From Actinomycetes bacterium (GTDB taxonomy: Bacteria; Actinomycetota; Actinomycetes; Propionibacteriales; Propionibacteriaceae): a stretch of DNA of 10,449 nt. Below the pieces are notes generated by a model that was not told the origin of the DNA, made no database searches, and was given only the letters and a program-made list of their open reading frames with translations. Position numbers and translations under genes: made by a program. Positions 1 through 7,033 of the stretch are shown here, in pieces. Where the stretch lies: the NCBI GenBank assembly GCA_009785885.1, contig WQUE01000221.1:1-10449 (forward strand). Reading direction: 5' to 3'. Position 1 is the stretch's first letter. Each line of letters begins with the position of its first letter.

Positions 1-316
1 ACAGGCCGTACAGCAGCCCGGACGGGTCGGCGGCAGTGAGGCCGGCTCGTCCGTGTGCCGTTGACAAGCGGAAACTGTCAGGAACGAGGCCAGCGGCCGG
101 ATCGAGCCGCAGCACGACGGTCGTCTCCGGCGGGACGGTCGCGCCAGGATCGAGACGCCGGTACGTCCCCCCGTGGGACGCGGTGGCGGCGCGCAGCTCC
201 GCCTCGACGCTGCCCAGCACGGCGGACGCCTGCCCGGGCGGGGCGACCAGCGCGACGCGTTGCCGCCCCAGTGGCGCGAGCGCGGCGTCCGGCAGCCAGG
301 CGGGGTGCTCGGTCAC
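1..316 (-). CDS. Probable GH67 alpha-glucuronidase, N-terminal part (gene continues past base 1)
   Basis: Only the first 105 codons are visible. Translation from the GTG at 316 begins VTEHPAWLPDAALAPLG and ends ADPSGLLYGL. The segment DSFRL, then a Gly-rich turn, then LTAADPSGLLYGL is the pattern of the GH67 N-terminal domain, a fold also found before GH20, GH84 and GH115 catalytic domains. GH67 enzymes remove 4-O-methyl-glucuronate from the non-reducing end of xylo-oligosaccharides, usually in the cytoplasm. No signal peptide is seen. The start GTG overlaps the TGA of the GH39 gene as GTGA, with a GAGGGA ribosome binding site five bases upstream, so the two are translationally coupled. GH67 rather than a related family is inferred mainly from the neighbours: beta-xylosidase, mannonate dehydratase and an Lpl-type transporter. 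The catalytic residues lie outside the window. Confidence 0.72.
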   Translation of the reverse strand, partial: MTEHPAWLPDAALAPLGRQRVALVAPPGQASAVLGSVEAELRAATASHGGTYRRLDPGATVPPETTVVLRLDPAAGLVPDSFRLSTAHGRAGLTAADPSGLLYGL

Positions 317-1842
317 CGTCGTCCCTCGTCATCGGACGGTTCATGGCCGAGCAGCCGGGTGTCGTCCAGGCCCTCGTGGTGCGTCGGCACGACCGGCACG
401 ACCTCGACCAGCGTGATCTCGTGGCGCTCGAGGGTGAGGTCGAGCAGCAGGGTGCCGTCGGCGTCCACGTCGGCGGCGCGGTGCTCCACGGCCGGCTCGG
501 CGGCGTCGTACAGCAGCTCCATCGTGCGGGAGTCCGGGGAAGCGGGGCGTCCCAGCTCGCGCCACAGCGTCCACGCGTTGCCGGCGTGCTCGTTCACCCG
601 GTGCCGCACGATCGCGGCCCGGGGGCAGGCCCCGACCGGCAGGCGGAGCCGCAGGCGGTGGGACGCGGGCGCCGAGCCGTACGGGCCCTCGGCGGAACCG
701 CCGAGCGGCTGCCAGGCGAGCAGGCCGAGGCGTCCGTCCGCATGCCGGGTGACCAGGTGATCCTCCCCGCGGGCGAGCACCTCGTCGCCGAGGCGGGCCA
801 TGAACGCGTACAGGTGCCAGGTGGGTTTGCGCAGCTGGTGGCGCGCGAGCAGGCCGAAACCGCCGTGAAACAGCGCCGTCGGGATGTTCTCCTCCTCGAA
901 CACGTCGCACAGCGTCCAGTAGGAGAACGCGTCTGCCGCCGCGCCGCCGCCGGCGAGCACCGGCGCGAGGTAGCAGGCGTTGTACGCCGTGTCGTGGATC
1001 GGGTTGTCGGGGCGGTACGACGTGTTGAACTCGGTGACCCAGTGCGGCAACCCGGCCAGCGGCGTGCCCGCGTACAGGCCGCGCGGCAAGGCGAATTGCT
1101 CCAGCAGGTGGGACGGGGGGCGCAGCGTCTGGTACACGCCGAACGGGATGTGCTGGGCCGGCCCGGAGGCGTACGCGTGCGTGGTGATGATGTCGCACGG
1201 CACGTCGTCCGCCAGCACGTGCTCGCCGAACGCGCGCACCCACTCGGGCGCGTCCGGGGCGGTCGCGGGCCCGCCCACCGTGAGTGCCGCGTCGACCGCC
1301 TTCACGGCGCGGGCAGTCGCGTCGTACAGCCGGAAGTAGGTGGCCTGATCGGCGTCCCAGAAGGTGGCGAGGTTCGGCTCGTTCCACACCTCGACCGGCC
1401 AGCCGCGTACCTCGGCGGCGCCGTACCGGGCGATCAGGTGGCGCAGCGCCGCCGTCACGAGGCCGGTCCACTCGCCCAGGTCGCGGGGCGGGGTGATGTT
1501 GCCTTTCCACCAGAACACGGTCTGGGTGCCGCTCGCCAGCAGCCCGGGGGTGAAACCCAGTTCCAGCACGGGACGCATCCCCGCCCCCAGGTACGTGTCG
1601 CACACCTGGTCGAGGTACGTGAAGCCGTACCGCCGGACGCCGCCGCTCTCGCGCAGGACGCCCATGTCGTCGCTGAACAGGCCGTGCCCGCGGATGTGGC
1701 GGAAGCCGATCACGTCGTGGGCCAGCGCGGCCGACACGACGAAGTCGTGCCGCAGGGACAGGTTCGCCCGGCCCGTCCCGACGCACTCGCGCCAGGCATG
1801 CCCGAGCGACCCGGTCGGGGTCGCCGGAACCGTGATCGTCAT
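313..1842 (-). CDS. GH39 beta-xylosidase
   Basis: The 509-residue protein matches the usual length of GH39 xylan 1,4-beta-xylosidases (about 500). The (beta/alpha)8 barrel begins near residue 13. The acid/base motif VWNEPN puts the catalytic glutamate at 155, and the nucleophile is Glu271 in HWVTEFNTSY, close to Glu160 and Glu277 of Thermoanaerobacterium XynB. From about residue 375 the chain forms the small C-terminal beta domain. There is no signal peptide, so the enzyme probably removes xylose from imported oligosaccharides in the cytoplasm. ATG at 1842 was chosen because family similarity starts there; an in-frame GTG six codons upstream is possible. The open frame continues far upstream but only as a shadow of uxuA. 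It sits 74 bases after uxuA and overlaps the GH67 gene by GTGA. GH39 also contains alpha-L-iduronidases, which the context disfavours. Confidence 0.9.
   Translation of the reverse strand: MTITVPATPTGSLGHAWRECVGTGRANLSLRHDFVVSAALAHDVIGFRHIRGHGLFSDDMGVLRESGGVRRYGFTYLDQVCDTYLGAGMRPVLELGFTPGLLASGTQTVFWWKGNITPPRDLGEWTGLVTAALRHLIARYGAAEVRGWPVEVWNEPNLATFWDADQATYFRLYDATARAVKAVDAALTVGGPATAPDAPEWVRAFGEHVLADDVPCDIITTHAYASGPAQHIPFGVYQTLRPPSHLLEQFALPRGLYAGTPLAGLPHWVTEFNTSYRPDNPIHDTAYNACYLAPVLAGGGAAADAFSYWTLCDVFEEENIPTALFHGGFGLLARHQLRKPTWHLYAFMARLGDEVLARGEDHLVTRHADGRLGLLAWQPLGGSAEGPYGSAPASHRLRLRLPVGACPRAAIVRHRVNEHAGNAWTLWRELGRPASPDSRTMELLYDAAEPAVEHRAADVDADGTLLLDLTLERHEITLVEVVPVVPTHHEGLDDTRLLGHEPSDDEGRR
322..327 (-). 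promoter_or_regulatory. Ribosome binding site of the GH67 gene
   Basis: GAGGGA on the minus strand lies five bases before the GTG at 316, inside the last codons of the GH39 gene. It supports the GTGA-overlap start for the downstream gene. Confidence 0.55.
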
Positions 1843-1843
1843 G

Positions 1844-1873
1844 TCAACACCGTGCCTCACCGGGATGGCCCAT
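1844..1873 (-). other. Nine-codon minigene directly before the GH39 gene
   Basis: An ATG six bases after a TAGGCT box opens a frame encoding MGHPGEARC. Its TGA ends one base before the ATG of the GH39 gene, which is in another frame. If transcription starts at this ATG the minigene would be leaderless and could feed ribosomes to GH39 by termination-reinitiation. Short frames arise easily by chance, so this is an inference from spacing only. Confidence 0.22.
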
Positions 1874-1879
1874 GGTGTC

Positions 1880-1885
1880 AGCCTA
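1880..1885 (-). promoter_or_regulatory. Possible internal -10 box (TAGGCT) between uxuA and GH39
   Basis: The minus strand reads TAGGCTGACACCATG, nearly the same as TAGGCTGAACACCGTG at the start of the GH42 gene on the other strand. TAnnnT six or seven bases before a start codon is the usual layout of leaderless actinobacterial promoters. No convincing -35 box is visible. It would give the GH39-GH67 pair its own transcript besides readthrough from uxuA. Confidence 0.42.
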
Positions 1886-1916
1886 ACGTGCGTGGGTGAG
1901 GTCTGAGATGATCCCC

Positions 1917-2990
1917 TCAGGTGTGCTGCTTGCCGATGGCCTCCCACAGCCCCAGCAGGTACGCGATGCCGAGGGCCCGGTCGTACAACCCGTAGCCGGG
2001 ACGGCCGCGTTCCCCCCAGATGTCGCGGCCATGGTCCGGGCGGACGTAGCCGTCGAACCCCGCCTCGTACATCGCCCGCATGATCTCGTACATGTCCGCC
2101 GACCCGTACGAACTCAGGTGCGCCGACTCGTGGAAGCTGCCGTCGCCGGTGTGGCGGATGTTCCGCGCCTGGACGAACGGCACCTTGCCGCGGCCGATGA
2201 ACTCCCGCAGGATGCCCGGCACGTCGTTCGCCGGGTTCTCCCCGAGCGACCCGGTGCACAGCGTGAACCCGTTGTAGACCGAATCGTGGAACGACTCGAT
2301 CACGCGCAGGTCGGCGGCGTCCTTCACGATGCGCGGCAGCCCGAACAGCGACCGCGGCGGATCGTCGGGATGGACGGCCATGCGCACGTCGAACCGTTCG
2401 CACGTCGGCATGATCGCCTGGATGAAGTAGCGGTAGTTGTCGGTCAGCCTCGTCTCGTCGACGTCCGCGTACGCCTCGAACAGCGCCCGCACGTCTGCCA
2501 GCCGCTCCGGCTCCCAGCCGGGCAGCCGGTAGCCGTCCGCCGAGTCCCGCACGCGGGCGAGCACGTCGTCCACGCTGCCGGCGACGAGCGCCGGGTCGAA
2601 CGACATCGTCGACGAGCCGTCGTCGAGCGGATGGCGCAGGTCGGTGCGGATCCAGTCGAACACCGGCATGATGTTGTAGCAGATCACCTTCACCCCGCAG
2701 GCGGCCAGGTTCTCGATCGTTGCGATGTAGTTGACAATGTGACGGTCGCGTTCGGACGTGCCGATCTTGATCGCGTCGGACACGTTCACCGACTCGATCA
2801 CCTCCAGGCGCAGCCCGGCGGCCTCGATCTCGTCCCGCAGCGCCGCGATCCGCTCCCGCGGCCACACCTCCCCGGCCGGGATGTCGAACAGCGCCCCGAC
2901 GATCTGCGTCACCCCCGGGATCTGCCGGACGTACGCCAGCGGGATCGGGTCGTCGCTCGCCCCGAACCAGCGGAACCCCATCTTCAGCAT
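1917..2990 (-). CDS. uxuA: Mannonate dehydratase UxuA
   Basis: The 357-residue protein is full length for UxuA, which dehydrates D-mannonate to 2-keto-3-deoxy-D-gluconate in hexuronate catabolism. The start MLKMGFRWFG, then DDPIPLAYVRQIPGVTQIVG and FDIPAGEVWP, is a typical UxuA N-terminus. Likely metal-site residues are His207 (VHPDDPP), Cys245 (LCTGSLGENPAND), His280 (VQARNIRH) and Asp319 (RPDHGRDIWGE); they were assigned from memory of the family's Mn-binding site. The fold is a TIM barrel of the xylose-isomerase-like superfamily and the enzyme is cytoplasmic. A strong AGGAGG lies five bases before ATG 2990. It is the first gene of the minus-strand group and diverges from the GH42 gene. In a xylan locus it processes the glucuronate that GH67 releases, after isomerase and reductase steps encoded elsewhere. 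Confidence 0.96.
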   Translation of the reverse strand: MLKMGFRWFGASDDPIPLAYVRQIPGVTQIVGALFDIPAGEVWPRERIAALRDEIEAAGLRLEVIESVNVSDAIKIGTSERDRHIVNYIATIENLAACGVKVICYNIMPVFDWIRTDLRHPLDDGSSTMSFDPALVAGSVDDVLARVRDSADGYRLPGWEPERLADVRALFEAYADVDETRLTDNYRYFIQAIMPTCERFDVRMAVHPDDPPRSLFGLPRIVKDAADLRVIESFHDSVYNGFTLCTGSLGENPANDVPGILREFIGRGKVPFVQARNIRHTGDGSFHESAHLSSYGSADMYEIMRAMYEAGFDGYVRPDHGRDIWGERGRPGYGLYDRALGIAYLLGLWEAIGKQHT

Positions 2991-2995
2991 GGCGC

Positions 2996-3001
2996 CCTCC
3001 T
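2996..3001 (-). promoter_or_regulatory. Ribosome binding site of uxuA
   Basis: AGGAGG on the minus strand lies five bases before ATG 2990. It contrasts with the divergent GH42 gene, which has no such site. Confidence 0.75.
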
Positions 3002-3017
3002 CACGGTTGTGCGTCCG

Positions 3018-3023
3018 ACCCTA
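3018..3023 (-). promoter_or_regulatory. Candidate -10 box of uxuA (TAGGGT)
   Basis: TAGGGT on the minus strand would give a start near 3011 and a leader of about 20 bases carrying AGGAGG. At 17-bp spacing its -35 position falls at about 3041-3046, on top of the GH42 -10 box. That hexamer (CAGCCT) is not close to TTGACA, so the assignment rests on the TAnnnT form and position. Confidence 0.4.
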
Positions 3024-3044
3024 CCGGGCCCGGGCCTACTAGGC
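3024..3044. repeat. Nested palindromes between the uxuA and GH42 promoters
   Basis: Three perfect dyads overlap here: CCGGGCCCGG (3024-3033), GGCCCGGGCC (3027-3036) and GCCTA-C-TAGGC (3034-3044). They fill the 16 bp between the two candidate -10 boxes and run into the GH42 -10 box. The place suits a shared operator, but no regulator family is recognised from the sequence, and GC palindromes are common in such DNA. Confidence 0.42.
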
Positions 3045-3045
3045 T
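3040..3045 (+). promoter_or_regulatory. -10 box of a probably leaderless GH42 transcript
   Basis: TAGGCT is followed by seven bases and the GTG start at 3053, so transcription probably begins on or beside the start codon. No purine-rich ribosome binding site precedes the GTG other than the AGG inside this box. The -35 position (about 3017-3022) overlaps the uxuA -10 box and is poor. Confidence 0.5.
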
Positions 3046-3052
3046 GAACACC

Positions 3053-5113
3053 GTGCTGAACCTTGACCACATCCCCTTCGGCGGCGACTACAACCCGGAA
3101 CAGTGGACACCGGACGTGTGGGCGCGGGACGATGCCGCGTTCGCAGCCGCGCACGTCACGACGTGGACCGTCGGCGTGTTCGCGTGGGCGCTGCTGCAGC
3201 CGGACGAGGCGGCGTTCGACTTCTCGTCCCTGGATGCGACGTTCGAGCGGGCGGAGCGCACCGGCCGTGACATCGTGCTGGCGACGCCGACCGGGGCGGT
3301 GCCCCCGTGGCTGGCGACCGCGCATCCCGACGTCCTGCGTACCGACTTCGAGGGCCGGGCGCACGCGTACGGCCAGCGGCACAACGCGTGCCCGTCCAGC
3401 CGGGCGTTCGCGGAGGCGTCCGTCCGGATCGCCGGGAAGCTGGCCGAGCGCTACGCCGGACGCCCGGTCGCCTGGCACGTCGGCAACGAGCACGGCGGCG
3501 CGTGCTACTGCCCGAACTGTGCCGCCGGCTTCCGGAGGTGGCTGCGGGCGCGCTACGGCACCCTGGACGCCCTGAACGACGCGTGGAACACCACGTTCTG
3601 GTCGCACGTGTTCACCGCCTGGGACCAGGTCGTACCGCCGAACGCGCTGTCCGAGCATTGGCGCGGCGAGGACCACACGGCGTTCCACGGCATCACCCTC
3701 GACTACCGCCGCTTCATGACGGACGCGATGCTGGAACGCTTCACCGCCGAGAAAGCCGCGATCCGTCGCTTCGACCCCGGCACGCCCGTCACGACGAACC
3801 TGATGGGGGCGTACCGGCCCCTCGACTACCACCGCTGGGCGCCCGCGCTGGACTTCGCATCGTGGGACAACTACCCGCCGACGATGCGCTCCGAGGCCCG
3901 GATGGCGCTGACGCACGACCTGGTGCGCGGCCTGAAGGACGGGGCGCCGTTCTGGCTGATGGAGCAGACGCCTTCCCGCACGGCCGCCCGCGACGTGAAC
4001 CCGCTGAAGCCACCCGGCGTGATGCGCCTGTGGAGCTGGCAGGCGATCGCCCACGGCGCGGACGCCTGCTGCTTCTTCCAGATGCGCGCCTCCCGCGGGG
4101 CGTGCGAGAAGGACCACGGGGCCCTGATCGGCCACGCCGGGCGTGCGGGAGGCCGCGTGTTCGCCGAGATGACCGCGCTCGGGGAGGAGGTGGGACGGGT
4201 CGGGCCCGCGCTCCTGGACGCCCGCACACCCGCCCGCGCCGCGCTGCTGTTCGACTGGGACTCGTGGTGGGCGCTCGAGATGGCCGACGGGCCCAACCGG
4301 CACGTGCGCTATCTCGACGTGCTCGTCGCCTGGTACGCCGCGCTGTGGCGGCTCGGCGTACCCCTGGACGTCGTGCCCGTCGCGGCGGAGCTGGCGCGGT
4401 ACGACGTCGTCCTGGCCCCGGTGTTGCACCTGGTGAAGGACGATGTCGCGGACCGGTTGGCGGGCGTCGTCGCCAGGGGCGGCAGCGTCGTCACCGGTGT
4501 GCTGTCGGGCCGGGTGGATGCGAGCGCGCGGGCGTTCCTCGCCGACGACCCCGGGCCGTTGGGCGGGCTCGCCGGGGTCGTGGCCGACGAGACGGACGCG
4601 CGGGAGCCGGGCGTGGCCGTGCCCGTGCGGCTGTCCGTCGGGCCCGTCCCGGAGGCGTCCGGGACGCTGGTGTTCGAGCTGCTCGTGCCCGCCGACGAGC
4701 ACACGCGGATCGTCGGGACGTACGGCGGCGACTGGTTCGCCGGCGCCACCGCCGTCACCCGGCGCAGCGATCCGGCGACCGGCGGCGAGTGCTGGTACGT
4801 CGGCACGGTGCTGGACGACGCCGGCCTGGACGCGGTTCTCGGGGAGGTCGCCGCGCGGTGCGGCCTCGTGGACGGCGCCGCGCCCCCGCCGGGGGTCGAG
4901 CGGACGGTCCGGGTCGCCCCGGACGGCACCGTGTTCACGTTCGTCCTGAACCACAACGACGCGGACGCGACCTGGACCGTCCCCGCGGACGCCACCGACC
5001 TGCTCACCGGCGACGCCGTCCCCGCCGGGCGGACGCTCGTCCTGGCGCCCCACGGCGTCCGCGTGCTCGCGCCGGACGGTCGTCCCGGGCGGACTTCCGC
5101 TTCCGTCCGTTGA
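3053..5113 (+). CDS. GH42 beta-galactosidase (or arabinopyranosidase)
   Basis: The 686-residue protein has the complete GH42 plan: catalytic TIM barrel (about 8-380), trimerisation domain (about 395-600) and a short C-terminal beta domain. FGGDYNPEQW at 9-18 is the family opening motif. Glu146 in VGNEHG is the acid/base and Glu304 in FWLMEQTPS the nucleophile. Cys113, Cys151, Cys153 and Cys156 match the zinc cluster of GH42 enzymes such as Thermus A4. No signal peptide is present, so it acts on imported oligosaccharides. GH42 members hydrolyse beta-galactosides and some alpha-L-arabinopyranosides; in this xylan-type locus the target may be a galactosyl or arabinopyranosyl side chain, which is inference. 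The start GTG at 3053 fits the motif spacing and the -10 box seven bases upstream. It diverges from uxuA and converges on the binding-protein gene. Confidence 0.93.
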   Translation: MLNLDHIPFGGDYNPEQWTPDVWARDDAAFAAAHVTTWTVGVFAWALLQPDEAAFDFSSLDATFERAERTGRDIVLATPTGAVPPWLATAHPDVLRTDFEGRAHAYGQRHNACPSSRAFAEASVRIAGKLAERYAGRPVAWHVGNEHGGACYCPNCAAGFRRWLRARYGTLDALNDAWNTTFWSHVFTAWDQVVPPNALSEHWRGEDHTAFHGITLDYRRFMTDAMLERFTAEKAAIRRFDPGTPVTTNLMGAYRPLDYHRWAPALDFASWDNYPPTMRSEARMALTHDLVRGLKDGAPFWLMEQTPSRTAARDVNPLKPPGVMRLWSWQAIAHGADACCFFQMRASRGACEKDHGALIGHAGRAGGRVFAEMTALGEEVGRVGPALLDARTPARAALLFDWDSWWALEMADGPNRHVRYLDVLVAWYAALWRLGVPLDVVPVAAELARYDVVLAPVLHLVKDDVADRLAGVVARGGSVVTGVLSGRVDASARAFLADDPGPLGGLAGVVADETDAREPGVAVPVRLSVGPVPEASGTLVFELLVPADEHTRIVGTYGGDWFAGATAVTRRSDPATGGECWYVGTVLDDAGLDAVLGEVAARCGLVDGAAPPPGVERTVRVAPDGTVFTFVLNHNDADATWTVPADATDLLTGDAVPAGRTLVLAPHGVRVLAPDGRPGRTSASVR

Positions 5114-5151
5114 TAGGGGGACGTTCAGGTGACTGTGTGTCCGTCAGGCTA

Positions 5152-5171
5152 CCGGAGGGTCTGGACCCCGG
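5152..5171 (+). terminator. Small hairpin after the GH42 gene
   Basis: GGGT-CTGG-ACCC forms a short stem extended by CCG/CGG across a two-base bulge. It begins 38 bases after the GH42 stop. There is no T tract, so on its own it is a weak terminator candidate. Confidence 0.3.
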
Positions 5172-5178
5172 AGGCGAC

Positions 5179-5211
5179 CGTGGGCCGCCCGGACGCACCG
5201 GACGGCCCACG
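5179..5211. terminator. Strong bidirectional hairpin between convergent genes
   Basis: CGTGGGCCG pairs perfectly with CGGCCCACG, and after one C-A mismatch CCGG pairs with CCGG around the loop ACGCA. The stem is 13 pairs over 33 bases and is symmetric, so it can serve both the GH42 transcript and the transporter transcript. No U tract follows on either strand, as is common for actinobacterial terminators. Confidence 0.72.
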
Positions 5212-5217
5212 ACCGTT

Positions 5218-5239
5218 CCCCTGGCGGGGATGCCAGGGG
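5218..5239 (-). terminator. Hairpin directly after the binding-protein gene
   Basis: CCCCTGGC and GCCAGGGG form a perfect eight-pair stem with a six-base loop. It starts four bases after the TAG of the binding-protein gene on the minus strand, followed by the stronger 5179-5211 hairpin, so the transporter operon ends in tandem hairpins. Confidence 0.6.
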
Positions 5240-5243
5240 TGGC

Positions 5244-6980
5244 CTACTTCTTCACATGGTCGTTGTAGAGCTTCACCAGGTCGTCGACGCCGGCGCCCTT
5301 CAGGGCCGCCTGGTAGGCGTCCCAGTCGTTGGCGACGGACTTGTTGCCGACGATGAAGTCGCTCGTCCACTGGTTCTGCATGTCGCGCAGCGGCTGGGCG
5401 TAGACGGCCACCTGGTCGAGGGTGGCCTGGTCCATCGGCGTCGCCGGGGCTGTCGGACGCTCGACCATGCCGGCGATGCGGTTCACGAAGTTCGCCTTGA
5501 TCGGCGAGTAGTAGCTGAGCATCAGGTCCTTGAAGGTGCCGTTGGCCGGCCAGAACACGCCGTTGGAGAAGCCGTAGTCGACCGTCAGCATCTTGCGGTT
5601 CTCACCCGGGTTCAGGCCCTGGGCGTTGTTGACGTTCGGCAGCAGGGTGCGCTTGCCGCTGGCGTCCTTCGTGTAGGTGCACTTCGTGTCGTCGGTCACG
5701 CCGGCCGGGCACGCGACGCCCCACTGGGCGAACTCGACGCCTTCGGGCGAGTAGTACAGCCAGTCGACGAGCTGCAGGATCGCGAGGAAATGCGGATCGT
5801 TCTTCAGCGTGGAGCCGAACACCAGGCCGGAGCTGAAGCGCTGCCCGCCGGTGATGTGGATCGTGCCGTCGGGGCCCTGCGGCAGGGTGAGCAGGTGCAC
5901 GGTGGTGTCGGCGCCCTGGGACTTGAGTTGCTGCTGGAGGCGGTTGGCGTCCTGGTCGTTGCCGGTGGATGCGCACGACGTGCCGTTGACGAGCTTCTGG
6001 TCGGACGCGTCGTTGTTGGAGGCGCCCTGCGTCATCGAGTCCTTGTCCATGAGCCCGGCGCTGACCAGATCGGCCAGGTACGCGGTGACCGTCTTGGCGC
6101 CGTCCTGGGCGGCGGCCGCGGTGTACTTCGTGCCGTCCCAGTACTGGGCGCCGTTCTGGATCGCCCAGTCACCGAGCAGCGTGTCGTACTGCGGGCCCCA
6201 CACCGACAGGATGTCCTTCGCGTTGTTGCCGGCGGACAGCGGCACCTTGCACTTGCCGGAGTCCTTCAGCGCCTGCAGGTCGGCCTTCAGCTCGTCGAGG
6301 TTCTTCGGGTCGGCGCTCAGCCCGGCGGCCTGCCAGAAGTCGTCGCGCACGATCACCGAATACTGGACGTTCGCCAGTTCCATCAGGCCGGGAAGCTGGT
6401 AGTACTTGCCGTCGGCCTGGCGTTTCGTGTCCAGATAGTTTGACAGCCCGAACGTCTGCAGGTCCTTCTGGAAGTTCGGCATGTACTGCACGTAATCGCT
6501 GATCGGGAGCAGCGCGCCGGAGCTGACGTACTGCGTCTCCTCGCCGGAATAGAACACCGGGATGACCTCGGGCTCGGTCGGGTCGGCGGTGATGTACAGG
6601 CCGCGCTTGGTCTGCCAGTCGGCCAGGTCGACGTCGGTCCGTTTGAACGTGACGTTCTGGTTGGCCTTCAGTGCGGTGAAGATCATCCAGTCGTCCTTCA
6701 CCGGGTAATTCGAGTGGTTGCGGTACAGCAGCGAGATTTCGACCGGTTCGGTCGCCTTGAACGTCTTGCCGAGGGCGTAGTCGGTCATGGCGCCCTTGGA
6801 GTGCGCGTCGTCGATGGGGCCCTTCGGCGCCGCCGAGGTCGACGCGCTCACGGGGGCGCTCGCCCCGGTGCTCGTGGTGGTGGTTGCGGGAGCGTTGCCG
6901 CCCGTGCCGCAGCCGGACAGGGCGAGTCCGAGCGTGGCCAGGGCGATCACGCCCCAGACGACTGGTTTGCGGGTGTTCAT
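5244..6980 (-). CDS. ABC transporter substrate-binding lipoprotein (LplA/aldouronate type)
   Basis: The 578-residue protein starts MNTRKPVVWG, has a hydrophobic stretch at 7-21 and the lipobox LSGC with Cys24, so it is a membrane-anchored extracellular lipoprotein. A Thr/Ser/Ala/Pro linker covers about 25-52, followed by a large family-1-type solute-binding domain. Its length is slightly above the roughly 500 residues of Bacillus LplA. The C-terminal half holds several cysteines, including GVACPAG and DTKC about ten residues apart, which could form a disulphide loop. Proteins with this permease pairing bind oligosaccharides. In a GH67-GH39-UxuA locus the likely ligand is an aldouronate such as methylglucuronosyl-xylotriose, which is inferred and not readable from the sequence. 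ATG 6980 is preceded by AAAGGAAA about 12 bases upstream and lies 53 bases after the ytcP-type gene. The open frame runs further upstream as a shadow. Confidence 0.92.
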   Translation of the reverse strand: MNTRKPVVWGVIALATLGLALSGCGTGGNAPATTTTSTGASAPVSASTSAAPKGPIDDAHSKGAMTDYALGKTFKATEPVEISLLYRNHSNYPVKDDWMIFTALKANQNVTFKRTDVDLADWQTKRGLYITADPTEPEVIPVFYSGEETQYVSSGALLPISDYVQYMPNFQKDLQTFGLSNYLDTKRQADGKYYQLPGLMELANVQYSVIVRDDFWQAAGLSADPKNLDELKADLQALKDSGKCKVPLSAGNNAKDILSVWGPQYDTLLGDWAIQNGAQYWDGTKYTAAAAQDGAKTVTAYLADLVSAGLMDKDSMTQGASNNDASDQKLVNGTSCASTGNDQDANRLQQQLKSQGADTTVHLLTLPQGPDGTIHITGGQRFSSGLVFGSTLKNDPHFLAILQLVDWLYYSPEGVEFAQWGVACPAGVTDDTKCTYTKDASGKRTLLPNVNNAQGLNPGENRKMLTVDYGFSNGVFWPANGTFKDLMLSYYSPIKANFVNRIAGMVERPTAPATPMDQATLDQVAVYAQPLRDMQNQWTSDFIVGNKSVANDWDAYQAALKGAGVDDLVKLYNDHVKK

Positions 6981-7033
6981 GTCAGGTGTTTTCCTTTCGT
7001 GGGAGGGTTTGTCCGGTGCCGGCTCATGCGGTC

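Noticed and set aside
55..1899. Long plus-strand open frame of 614 codons opposite GH39
   Set aside because: It is the antisense shadow expected in GC-rich DNA; its composition is Arg/Val/Gln biased with no recognisable domain, while the minus strand holds a clear GH39 enzyme.
1843..2865. Upstream in-frame extension that would give GH39 an 850-residue protein
   Set aside because: The extension overlaps uxuA in another frame on the same strand, is arginine/glycine rich without domain likeness, and GH39 similarity begins at the ATG at 1842.
5129..5356. Small plus-strand frame in the convergent gap
   Set aside because: It crosses the hairpin cluster and the 3' end of the binding-protein gene; no ribosome binding site or domain is visible.
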